NCBI RefSeq assembly: GCF_012295615.1
Contig: NZ_CP051183.1
Span: 310,001-374,000, forward strand
DNA length: 64,000 bases
Direction: 5' to 3'
DNA from: Bermanella marisrubri
Lineage (GTDB): Bacteria > Pseudomonadota > Gammaproteobacteria > Pseudomonadales > Oceanobacteraceae
This document shows, piece by piece, positions 26,232 to 34,734 of this stretch. The position numbers were made by a program, and so were the translations under genes. The first letter of the stretch is position 1. Every line of letters starts with the position of its first letter. Below the pieces are notes generated by a model. That model was not told where the DNA came from. It made no database searches and worked only from the letters and a program-made list of their open reading frames with translations.

Positions 26232-27593
26232 ATGTTAATTGCGACCAATCCCTACACAGAGAGCAAAATTGCAGAATACCCTTCATTGAAAGGTTCGCAA
26301 ATTCATGAGCACATCCAGCTTGCCCATGATGCATTTCCTGCCTGGCGAGACCAGCCTTTCAGTGAGCGCGCAAAAATACTCAAAGACATTGCCGCAGAAC
26401 TTAGAAAACAAAAAGATCATCTTGCATTGTTAATGGCCGATGAAATGGGTAAGCCAATTAAAGAGGGTGGGCCAGAAGTAGAAAAAGCGGCGACCTGCTT
26501 CGAGCATTATGCGGATAAAGGTGAAAGTTATTTAGACACGGAGTATCTCGAATCCGATGCCAGTGAGAGCTATGTAAGTTACGAACCATTGGGTGCTCTA
26601 CTGGGTATTTTGCCATGGAATGCGCCGTTGTGGTTGGCAGCACGATATTTGGCACCGGCGCTCATGGCGGGCAATACCTGCACATTAAAACATGATCCTC
26701 ATGTGCCTGGCTGTGCGCAAGCCATTATCGACGTGATCAGTGGCGCAGGTGCTCCGGAAAACATTGTGGTGAATCTACCGTTGGAGACACCAGACGTAGA
26801 AGCGGCGATTCGTGATCCCCACATAATGGCGGTATCTTTTACTGGTTCTGCCGGCGGTGGTGCAAAGGTGGCGTCCATGGCAGCGTCGGAAATCAAGCAT
26901 TCAGTATTGGAGTTGGGTGGTTCAGATCCATTCATTGTGATGTCAGATGCGGATTTAGAAAAAGCTATGGATGTAGCGACCTTGTCTCGCATTATTAACG
27001 CTGGTCAGTCATGTATCGCTGCCAAACGTATTCTGGTAGAAAAATCGGTCTACGAGCAATTTGTAGAAGGTGTAAAAAGCCGATTGGAAAAATTAAAGAT
27101 GGGTGATCCTACTGACATTAATACGGACATAGGTCCCATTGCACGCAAAGACTTACAAGAGAATCTTCATCGCCAAGTTCAGGAGTCTATTAAACAAGGT
27201 GCGACTTGTTTGTTAGGTGGTGAGATGCCAAAAGATAAAGGCTATTTCTATCCACCCACATTGCTTACCGACGTTAAGCCAGGTACGTGCGCCTTTTTAG
27301 AAGAAACCTTTGGTCCAGTAATGGCCATAACGCCCGTAGCGGATATTGAAGAAGCAATAACCTTGGCTAACGATACTGAGTATGGGTTGGGAGCGGCGCT
27401 TTGGATGAAAGATCAAGCCAAAGCTAAGCTGATTGCTAAGCGCTTGTATACGGGACAGGTTTCCATTAATGGCATAGTGAAAACCGATCCGCGCTTGCCC
27501 AGTGGCGGTGTTAAGCGTTCGGGTTTTGGTCGCGAGCTAGGGCCTCATGGTATAAAAGAGTTTGTTAATGCTAAGCAAGTATGGGTTAAGTAG
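26232..27593 (+). CDS. doeC: NAD(P)-dependent semialdehyde dehydrogenase, probable aspartate-semialdehyde dehydrogenase DoeC
   Basis: 453 residues, the aldehyde dehydrogenase superfamily, close to the succinate-semialdehyde group. ELGGSDPF holds the general base Glu, C261 lies in GQSCIAAKR, and EETFGPV is present. In this operon it should oxidise aspartate semialdehyde to aspartate, the last step of ectoine use, as DoeC does. Start at 26232 follows AGGAGAGG. It begins 10 bases after doeA. Confidence 0.87.
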   Translation: MLIATNPYTESKIAEYPSLKGSQIHEHIQLAHDAFPAWRDQPFSERAKILKDIAAELRKQKDHLALLMADEMGKPIKEGGPEVEKAATCFEHYADKGESYLDTEYLESDASESYVSYEPLGALLGILPWNAPLWLAARYLAPALMAGNTCTLKHDPHVPGCAQAIIDVISGAGAPENIVVNLPLETPDVEAAIRDPHIMAVSFTGSAGGGAKVASMAASEIKHSVLELGGSDPFIVMSDADLEKAMDVATLSRIINAGQSCIAAKRILVEKSVYEQFVEGVKSRLEKLKMGDPTDINTDIGPIARKDLQENLHRQVQESIKQGATCLLGGEMPKDKGYFYPPTLLTDVKPGTCAFLEETFGPVMAITPVADIEEAITLANDTEYGLGAALWMKDQAKAKLIAKRLYTGQVSINGIVKTDPRLPSGGVKRSGFGRELGPHGIKEFVNAKQVWVK

Positions 27594-27632
27594 CAGGTAA
27601 TTTTGTTTAAGCGTATCAAGGAATGGATAAGC

Positions 27633-28424
27633 ATGATTAAAAACCTAATTTTTGTAGGTATAGCCGTCATTCTTTTTTCAAAGGAGACACATGCTCAACC
27701 TGTAACACTTCCTGTTTTCGTATATCACGATGAAGCGCCGTTACACCTTGATTCCAATGAGCTAGACCTTTCTCAGGCATGGGCTAAAACCATGAACGCT
27801 CAACAATCTCAATATTGCTTTGTGATACAAAAAATAACTCGCCCAGCGTTAAATCACTGGGTGGAGGGAGAATCACCCTTTATGATCTTGTGGGCGAATA
27901 CACTCTGGTTTCGCTCTAAAGATACCAATATAAAAGCGACAAAACCTTTGTTTTGGGATGCGGATGTTGTGGTTAGCTTGAGAGATAATCCTGTTCAGTT
28001 GCAGACGTTCGATGACTTGATTGGTTTAAGACTTGGTGCCCGTGACGGTCACTATTACAAAGGTCTTGAAGAGTGTTTTTCTGATGGACGCATAAAAAGG
28101 GTCGATTCGAATAGTAGTAAAGACAACCTGAGAAGCTTAATGAATAGTGAGATCGACGCTTATATCGATAGTCGTAGTTCTGTACTCTTCACGAAGCAGA
28201 ATAATGCGTATGAGCAGCCTGTCTATATTGCAGGCTTAGCCCATGATGCATTCTCAAGACATTTAGTCGTTTCGAGAGACTACTTTGAATTGCTACCATT
28301 TTTGAATCAACAGATTGAACAGTTAAAGGCTTCTAGTGAGTGGCAGTCTTATATACAAGGTTTTGCTATTCATCGCTTGGTCGATCCATTTGAATTGGAC
28401 TTGAAAGAACTAGACCAATACTGA
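27633..28424 (+). CDS. Periplasmic solute-binding protein, family 3-like
   Basis: 263 residues. A signal peptide ends near ETHA|QP. The mature protein follows the SBP_bac_3 layout (two α/β lobes; FDDLIGLRLGARDGHYY resembles the DLKGKKVGV hinge of the family). No ABC permease or ATPase is nearby, so it may be a free sensor or orphan receptor. Start chosen at ATG 27633 (AAGGA 11 bases upstream); a TTG at 27603 would disturb the signal peptide. It lies 39 bases after doeC and may be in that transcript. Confidence 0.7.
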   Translation: MIKNLIFVGIAVILFSKETHAQPVTLPVFVYHDEAPLHLDSNELDLSQAWAKTMNAQQSQYCFVIQKITRPALNHWVEGESPFMILWANTLWFRSKDTNIKATKPLFWDADVVVSLRDNPVQLQTFDDLIGLRLGARDGHYYKGLEECFSDGRIKRVDSNSSKDNLRSLMNSEIDAYIDSRSSVLFTKQNNAYEQPVYIAGLAHDAFSRHLVVSRDYFELLPFLNQQIEQLKASSEWQSYIQGFAIHRLVDPFELDLKELDQY

Positions 28425-28455
28425 TCTTTCCCTTTGCCAATAAACTTTATCAACA

Positions 28456-29694
28456 CTAATTCATATCGCTGTAGCCGTATTTGTGTCTTACGCGCAAAAC
28501 AATTACCAGCGCTAGTGTGCTGCAAAAGAAAAAGCCAATAACTAATGGAAATACTGTGTCGTCAAATAGCTGACCTATGATGCTGCCCACCAAAACAGAA
28601 ATGAGAGTTTGTATGGTACTGATGACAGAGTTGGCGACGCCAGCTATGTGTCCTAAGGCGTGCACAGCCAAAGCATTAAAATTACCAAACAAGATGCCAA
28701 AGCCAGAAAATGCAATCATCAAGTAGGCAAACAAAATAGGAAATGGTGGTAAGCCTTTAAACAATAAACTCATTAAGAAGAAAGCCAGAGAGGCCACGGA
28801 AATCAAACACAATGCATAAATGCACAGTTTTTCCATATTGATTTTCATCACTAAGCGGCTATTGGCAAAGCTGGCCAAGCCAATGGTCAATGCCAACAAC
28901 CCAAAATAAACGGAAAAAAGATCACCCAGTCCGTACCGAATTTGCAGCAGTTGCTGGGAGGATGTTAAATAGCCCACCAAGGCTCCAAACATGATGCCAC
29001 CAGCAATGGTGTAGTTTCGTGAAGAGTTATGGTTGATCGTTTCTTTTATACCGATCCAGATGTTGGCTAAAGAGAAAGGGACACGTTTTTCGATATCCAA
29101 GGTTTCAGGTTGACGCAGTGCCAGCCACACGACAGCTGTTAGCGAAAAGCCGAGCAATACCCAAAAAATTCCATGCCATTCAGCAAAAATAAGAATCAAC
29201 TGTCCAATGGAAGGTGCGATGGCGGGTACCATAATAAATACCAACATGATTAGACTCATGACTCGTGCCATGTGGCGTCCACTAAAACAATCACGAATCA
29301 TAGCCAATGACACAACTCGGCATGCAGACGCTCCCATGCCTTGCAATACTCTGCCTATCAACATGGTATGAAAATCGGATGCCATTAAAGAAATAATGTC
29401 TCCGACAATAAAGATACTGACACCTAAATAAATAGCGGGCTTACGACCAAAGGAGTCGCTGATGGGGCCATAGATCATCTGTCCCAACGCCATACCGAGA
29501 AACACTGCGCCGATAATAAATTGTGCATCATTGGCATGATCGGCATTCAAGTCTTGCGCAATTTGAGCCAGAGCAGGCAGCATAGAATCAATGGTTAAAG
29601 CGACCATAGACATGAGCATAGCCATAAGAGCGACGAACTCTTTGCTATGTTTGACGGGTGTTGACGTTGCGGTTGAATGTACAGGGGTAGACAT
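28456..29694 (-). CDS. Bcr/CflA family MFS drug-resistance transporter
   Basis: 412 residues with 12 predicted membrane segments. MFS/Bcr landmarks are DSMLPALAQIAQDLN, GQMIYGPISDSFGRKPAIYLG (the loop 2-3 motif) and GRVLQGMGASACRV. It is a proton-coupled exporter of drugs or small metabolites in the inner membrane, and the substrate cannot be told. It is convergent with the binding-protein gene, 31 bases between stops. Confidence 0.88.
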   Translation of the reverse strand: MSTPVHSTATSTPVKHSKEFVALMAMLMSMVALTIDSMLPALAQIAQDLNADHANDAQFIIGAVFLGMALGQMIYGPISDSFGRKPAIYLGVSIFIVGDIISLMASDFHTMLIGRVLQGMGASACRVVSLAMIRDCFSGRHMARVMSLIMLVFIMVPAIAPSIGQLILIFAEWHGIFWVLLGFSLTAVVWLALRQPETLDIEKRVPFSLANIWIGIKETINHNSSRNYTIAGGIMFGALVGYLTSSQQLLQIRYGLGDLFSVYFGLLALTIGLASFANSRLVMKINMEKLCIYALCLISVASLAFFLMSLLFKGLPPFPILFAYLMIAFSGFGILFGNFNALAVHALGHIAGVANSVISTIQTLISVLVGSIIGQLFDDTVFPLVIGFFFCSTLALVIVLRVRHKYGYSDMN

Positions 29695-29944
29695 AATAGC
29701 CTTGGCAAAAGCACGTAGTTTGGTTCAAGCAACCAGCGAATACTAGCGCTATTTATGCAACACAGCATTGTTGTGACATTTAAATACAGTCAATTACTGG
29801 ACAATAGGCCTTGCCTTGGTTTAAATACGCCCATCTCTTGATAAGAGTCATTTTCGTTTAACTTGGTTATATGGTGCTATGGCGACCGATTATTTGCACA
29901 TAACTGGCGGGAAAAAGTGGTCTGGACCACATGCGCCAGCTATG

Positions 29945-30235
29945 CTTCCATCTATGAAGCGATTTGTGCGTAAATACAACGGCCATCTAGCCATCTTAAT
30001 GAGTCTTGTGCTCATTATTGCCGGTAGCTTGCAGGTAGTTCACGACCATCTAATTGATCACGAGCACACTGCGGAATGTGCCGTCTTTTTGGTCGATGGC
30101 AAACAGCCACTTGCTCAGCAATCTCAAGCCTGCCTTGCTTACAAGCAGCTTGTCGAATCGACACCCTATACTCCAGCCCAGTTTGTACTCTCTTTTCTAT
30201 ATAAGCATCAGTCTCGCGCGCCACCGAAACGCTAG
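29945..30235 (+). CDS. Small membrane/exported protein with a His/Cys cluster (DUF2607/DUF2946-like)
   Basis: About 96 residues from an internal ATG (MLPSMKRF); an upstream ATG at 29879 would give 118. One N-terminal hydrophobic segment (LAILMSLVLIIAGSLQ) is followed directly by HDHLIDHEHTAEC, a His/Cys arrangement able to bind zinc or copper. The layout recalls small DUF2607/DUF2946 proteins found beside metal-uptake genes. It is upstream of the metal-related lipoprotein and TonB receptor and on the same strand. Start and family are both uncertain. Confidence 0.55.
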   Translation, partial: LPSMKRFVRKYNGHLAILMSLVLIIAGSLQVVHDHLIDHEHTAECAVFLVDGKQPLAQQSQACLAYKQLVESTPYTPAQFVLSFLYKHQSRAPPKR

Positions 30236-30257
30236 TCTAGTTTAGTCCGATAGTATT

Positions 30258-30285
30258 TAGACCTTGAATGTAAATTCAAGGTCTA
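30258..30285 (+). repeat. Perfect 12-base inverted repeat before the lipoprotein gene
   Basis: TAGACCTTGAAT (30258–30269) and its exact complement (30274–30285) around the 4-base loop GTAA. No T-run follows, so it is either a weak terminator of the small gene or a leader structure. Confidence 0.6.
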
Positions 30286-30372
30286 GTTGCACCTGTATTG
30301 TTTTTATTAGTTTTAACTTTACTGCGCAGAAATGTGTCGCAGTTTTTTGCTTTGTAGAAAAGGTATAAATAA

Positions 30373-31656
30373 ATGGAATCTATGAATAAAAAGTGGTTAG
30401 CGGTAGCCGTTTCTTCTTTGTTGCTGGCAGCTTGTGGTGGCAGTGACGACAACGATAATCATGACCACGACGAACATGAACACGATCATGAGTTTTCGGT
30501 TTTAGTTTCACAAACTGGTACAGATACACTTTCGTTATTAGAAGAAGGTGAACTGGAAGCGCTAGATGATGCGGCGGCCGGCAATGGCGCGCAGCTGGTA
30601 TTAAGTGATAACGGTGCTTATGCAGCGGTACTTGCAAACACTACGGTGAATTTTGTTCATGGTTTGCATGAAGAAGAGCATCACGAAGAGGAAGAAGAGC
30701 ATACTGAAGAAGAGATGCATGATGAAGAAGAACATGCCCATGAGCATGAAGAAGCTCATGTTCTTGAATTCAGTTTGACAGGTTCTCAAGTAATCTCCAC
30801 TAATGGTCACTTTGCGGTTTTGAATAGCGATAGCACCACATTCGTAGGGTATGATGAACTTGCAACTCTTACTTCAGCCCCCAATGCATTAAATGTAGGT
30901 AATGAAACGTACCCTGCTCTTATGCTCGATGAAGGGCATGGTTTACACATGGTCTTCACTGGCGGTAATGCGGTAATTTATGAAAACGGTGAGGCGGTTG
31001 ACGGTGCCAGCTTTGCTTGTGCAACACCAACTAGTCATGGTCAAACTGATGAGCTAGTTGTTGTGTCTTGTGGTAATACGGGTGTAATCGCTGTCGTTAT
31101 CGAAGAAGACAATACAGGTGAACACGCTTTTGAAGACAAGGGTACTCTTACATTATCTGGTACTGCTGCCGATTACGTATGGCGTGCGCAAGGTCACGTG
31201 ATTGCAGGCTTCGAACCTAACACGGGCAACTATGCGATTGTTGAGCTAGATGAAACTCAGTCTCCTGCAGAAGTAGAAGTAAATGAGGACTCTCATACAG
31301 GTGGCAATGTTTGTGCGCTAGGCCTAGATAGCGAAGCGAGTGATGTGTTGTTTGTAACCTCTGATGGTAAATTTGTTGCGCTAAATCATGAAGGTGAAGA
31401 ACTAGAGACCATCACTTTAGATTTCTCGACCAACTCATCATGCAATGATTTCGTGTTAGCGACAGCAAACAAAACAGCGCTGTTGATCGACAATAACGCC
31501 ATGAAGGGTTATGAAATTGACGTGGACGATCCAGAATCAAACCCAGACGCCTATCACGTTCATGAAGACTTTGATCTAACGGTAAGCAATGTTTCTAGCA
31601 TGGTTATTTTCCATGAAATGGAACATGAAGCGCATGAGGGTGAGAATGGCCATTAA
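30373..31656 (+). CDS. His/Glu-rich metal-binding lipoprotein
   Basis: 427 residues (424 if started at ATG 30382). The lipobox reads LLAACGGS. Directly after it comes a D/H-rich stretch (DNHDHDEHEHDHE), then a Glu/His run around residues 98–130 (EEHHEEEEEH, HAHEHEEAH), and the C-terminus again ends in His/Glu (HEMEHEAHEGENGH). The rest has repeated Gly/Asp strands like a β-propeller. I infer zinc capture at the cell surface or periplasm for the ZnuD-like receptor, whose start it overlaps by 11 bases. I do not recognise a named family. Confidence 0.75.
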   Translation: MESMNKKWLAVAVSSLLLAACGGSDDNDNHDHDEHEHDHEFSVLVSQTGTDTLSLLEEGELEALDDAAAGNGAQLVLSDNGAYAAVLANTTVNFVHGLHEEEHHEEEEEHTEEEMHDEEEHAHEHEEAHVLEFSLTGSQVISTNGHFAVLNSDSTTFVGYDELATLTSAPNALNVGNETYPALMLDEGHGLHMVFTGGNAVIYENGEAVDGASFACATPTSHGQTDELVVVSCGNTGVIAVVIEEDNTGEHAFEDKGTLTLSGTAADYVWRAQGHVIAGFEPNTGNYAIVELDETQSPAEVEVNEDSHTGGNVCALGLDSEASDVLFVTSDGKFVALNHEGEELETITLDFSTNSSCNDFVLATANKTALLIDNNAMKGYEIDVDDPESNPDAYHVHEDFDLTVSNVSSMVIFHEMEHEAHEGENGH

Positions 31657-33712
31657 GGTTAACTGGGTATTTGCTGCTGGCTTTACGCTAGCAGCGTCAT
31701 CTTTAAGCAACGCTACTGATGAAACACGTTTAGAAGAGGTGCGCGTTACTGCTTCTGGTCAGTCTTTGAATGATGTAGCTCAGCCAGTTCAAGTGTTCAC
31801 TCAAGAACAGATGCAAGCGCAGAACGGTCACACGATTGGTGACTTATTATCCAGCTTGCCAGGCGTTTCTAATGCAAGTTTTGGTGCGGGAGTGGGTCGT
31901 CCGGTTATTCGTGGCTTGGGCGGCAATCGCGTAAAGATGGCGATTAATGGTACTGATGTGGCGGATGTATCTGCCATGAGCAGTGACCATGCACCTATGG
32001 TGGACGCAGCTAATGCCAGCCAACTGGAAGTCATATATGGCCCCAGTACATTACGCTTCGGTAGTGGTGCAATGGGCGGAGTAGTCAATGTAGCGGATTC
32101 ACGTTTTCATGAAACCGAATTGAAAGGCGTGGAAGGGCAAATAAAGAGTGCCTTGAGTAGCGCTGATGAAGGAACTGATCTTAGCGCCAGTTTGGATGTG
32201 GGTAACGGACCCTGGGTTATGCATCTTGATGGCTTTGCTCGTGAGACAGAAAACCATCGCGCGGGCAATGGTGAAGACGTTGACAATACCTCAACACAAA
32301 GCCAAGGAGTTAACTTGGGTGTGAATCATATTCAAGATAACGGGAATAGTGTTGGTATCGCTATATCTTCGTTGGATTATGAATATGGGGTTCCCAATCC
32401 CGATAATGATCCGGCATCAGTTAGTCCTACGCAAACTCGCTTTGATGCACAGGGTGTTTTCTATGATCTAGTACCACTATTTCAGCAAGTGAAGTTACAA
32501 CTTACTCATATTGATTATGAGCATGGTGAAAACTTTGATGACACAGTAGTGGGTCTATTCGAAAAAACGTCTACTGAGTTTAAATCCACATTCCAATTGT
32601 CGCCTATTGCCAGTTGGCAATCGGTTGTGGGTGTTCAAGCATCTCTGCAAGACTTGGATGTATGCCATGACCATGGTGGTTGTTCTGGTATCCCCAATTA
32701 TAAGGATCTTAGCTGGGATGGTACCCAAGGTGATAATCTAGTGTCTGCTGGTGGCTGGTTGTTCGCACATGATACGCCTATGCCCTTGACACAAACACAA
32801 GATCTAGGTGTGTTCTGGATTGCGGAAACTCATTGGGCCTATGGCTTGTTGGAGTTAGGCGCCCGTGTTGATCAACGCCAGATCGAGCTAGATCCTGTTT
32901 CCATTCTGCCGTCGTACCGAAAGAACGCATCTTATTATGCAGATAAAGATTTTGAGTCCGCTTCTTTTAGTGCAGCGATGACATGGAGGTTGAGCAATCA
33001 AAAGTTTGGCTTGAGTCTATCTCGTTCGCAAAGAGCACCAACTGCAGATGAAATGTATTGGAACGGGGATCATCATGCGACGTTCAGCTTTCAGCTAGAT
33101 AATCCGGAGTTAGACGTCGAAACCGCCCATAGTATTGATGTGACTTGGCAATATCTAGGAGAGGGATTTGAAGCTAGCTCCGCTGTGTATTATTACGATT
33201 TTGATGGTTACATATACAATGATCTGAAAGGATTGATTAATCCTATTCATCCGGATGATCCTGTGTATCGCAATGAACAACGGGATGCTTGGTTTGCTGG
33301 TGCAGAATGGCAATTAGATTATGATGTGACTGATCATTGGCAGTGGTTTGTGAAGGGCGATTATGTTCGCGCTCAACTAAAACAGGGTGCTAATAAAAAT
33401 CTTCCGCGCACGCCACCTTTATCAATTGCTTCCGGTGTTATATGGAGTAGTGAGCAATGGCTGATGCGAGCAGAGGCAAAACACTTTGCTGAGCAAACGG
33501 ATATAGCAGAAAATGAAAGCAAGACTGATGGCTATTCATTACTGAATATCTATGGTGCTTACAATCATGCTTTCAGCCAATCAGAGCTACAGCTTTATGT
33601 ACGCGCACATAATTTGACAGATGAATTAGGTCGGAATCATGTGAGCTATTTAAAAGACTATAGCTATATTGTTGGTCGCAATATTACACTAGGCGTTAAC
33701 TACTCATTTTAA
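31646..33712 (+). CDS. TonB-dependent outer-membrane receptor, ZnuD-like (zinc)
   Basis: 688 residues from the ATG at 31646, which gives a clean signal peptide (MAIKVNWVFAAGF…LSNA). The TonB box region EEVRVTAS is followed by a plug (GDLLSSLPGVSN, RPVIRGLGGNRVKM, GPSTLRFGSGAMGGVVN) and a β-barrel ending in the aromatic NYSF. A loop with CHDHGGCSG and several His pairs suggests zinc ligands, as in ZnuD. It is translationally coupled to the His-rich lipoprotein. No clear Zur box was found upstream. Confidence 0.85.
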   Translation: MAIKVNWVFAAGFTLAASSLSNATDETRLEEVRVTASGQSLNDVAQPVQVFTQEQMQAQNGHTIGDLLSSLPGVSNASFGAGVGRPVIRGLGGNRVKMAINGTDVADVSAMSSDHAPMVDAANASQLEVIYGPSTLRFGSGAMGGVVNVADSRFHETELKGVEGQIKSALSSADEGTDLSASLDVGNGPWVMHLDGFARETENHRAGNGEDVDNTSTQSQGVNLGVNHIQDNGNSVGIAISSLDYEYGVPNPDNDPASVSPTQTRFDAQGVFYDLVPLFQQVKLQLTHIDYEHGENFDDTVVGLFEKTSTEFKSTFQLSPIASWQSVVGVQASLQDLDVCHDHGGCSGIPNYKDLSWDGTQGDNLVSAGGWLFAHDTPMPLTQTQDLGVFWIAETHWAYGLLELGARVDQRQIELDPVSILPSYRKNASYYADKDFESASFSAAMTWRLSNQKFGLSLSRSQRAPTADEMYWNGDHHATFSFQLDNPELDVETAHSIDVTWQYLGEGFEASSAVYYYDFDGYIYNDLKGLINPIHPDDPVYRNEQRDAWFAGAEWQLDYDVTDHWQWFVKGDYVRAQLKQGANKNLPRTPPLSIASGVIWSSEQWLMRAEAKHFAEQTDIAENESKTDGYSLLNIYGAYNHAFSQSELQLYVRAHNLTDELGRNHVSYLKDYSYIVGRNITLGVNYSF

Positions 33713-33732
33713 ACATTCTGTTTGAAATGAGT
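33702..33732. terminator. Bidirectional hairpin between the TonB receptor and fbpC
   Basis: 13 bases (33702–33714) pair with 33720–33732, with one G·U and a 5-base loop. The left arm contains the receptor stop codon and the right arm abuts the fbpC stop. Confidence 0.75.
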
Positions 33733-34734
33733 TTATTCAACTCCGATGGCTTCATAGCGATATTGGATTTGAATATCCTTACCCACTTCATAAGCCTGTT
33801 GGTTTTCCATGAAGAGGGTAAGGTCTCCAACTAAGATTTCATGTCGATAACGATGCCCCATATACAAGCTATCAATCACTTTTGCTGGTGTTCCATCAGG
33901 GCAAGGTGCAAATCCATTTTCTTTCAGTAGTAGTCTTGATGCATTGGCATTGCTAGGCGGCAGCATAAGCAACTTTTGGGGTACTAAGGCGGTATCGATT
34001 AAATTACCGGCCTCCATAAAACGCGCCACATATTCGCTGTTGGGGTTTTCAAATACCTCTTGGCTCTTACCGATTTGCTGAATTCGCCCTTGGTTCATCA
34101 CTGCAGTCTTGTCCGCGAAACTGAATGCCTCTTGCTTACTATGAGTGACAAAAATACAGGTAATGTTGTGGCGTTTTAATAAATGACGCATTTCACTCAT
34201 CAAGCCGTTTTTTACTTGGCTATCTATGTTGGAGAAAGGCTCATCCATTAATAATAGTTTTGGTCGGTTGACCATAGCCCGCGCCACAGCACAGCGCTGC
34301 TGTTGGCCACCACTGAGTTCATGTGGATAGCGTTTGCCCAAGTTGTCTAAACTTACGAGCGTCAGTGCTTGATGAATATGCGCTTCTTTGGCTTCACGAT
34401 TCAGATGCCGTAAAGAAAAGCCAATATTTTCCGCTACAGTCATGTGAGGAAATAAGGCATAGTCTTGAAAGATAAAACCAAGATCCCGTTTTTCTGGCGG
34501 GACTTCGTAGGCATTATGTTTTAACAAATGTTCAAATAACTCGATTTTACCGTGTTTAACGTTAATCAATCCGGCCATTGCTTTCAATGCCGTGGTTTTA
34601 CCGCAGCCACTGGGGCCCAATAAACAGAGAATATCTCCTTGATTTAGAGATAGGCTGAAGTCTTGCAAGATAGGTTTTTCATCGAAGCTCACCTCGAGCT
34701 GTTCAACGTTTAATGCAGTTGTTTCTTGGCTCAT
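33733..34734 (-). CDS. fbpC: Fe(III) ABC transporter ATPase
   Basis: 333 residues. Walker A reads GPSGCGKTT, the signature LSGGQQQR, Walker B LLLMDEPF and the H-loop VTHSK, so all ABC motifs are intact. A C-terminal TOBE-like domain (about 245–333) is typical of FbpC/AfuC. It overlaps fbpB by four bases (ATGA). Confidence 0.9.
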   Translation of the reverse strand: MSQETTALNVEQLEVSFDEKPILQDFSLSLNQGDILCLLGPSGCGKTTALKAMAGLINVKHGKIELFEHLLKHNAYEVPPEKRDLGFIFQDYALFPHMTVAENIGFSLRHLNREAKEAHIHQALTLVSLDNLGKRYPHELSGGQQQRCAVARAMVNRPKLLLMDEPFSNIDSQVKNGLMSEMRHLLKRHNITCIFVTHSKQEAFSFADKTAVMNQGRIQQIGKSQEVFENPNSEYVARFMEAGNLIDTALVPQKLLMLPPSNANASRLLLKENGFAPCPDGTPAKVIDSLYMGHRYRHEILVGDLTLFMENQQAYEVGKDIQIQYRYEAIGVE

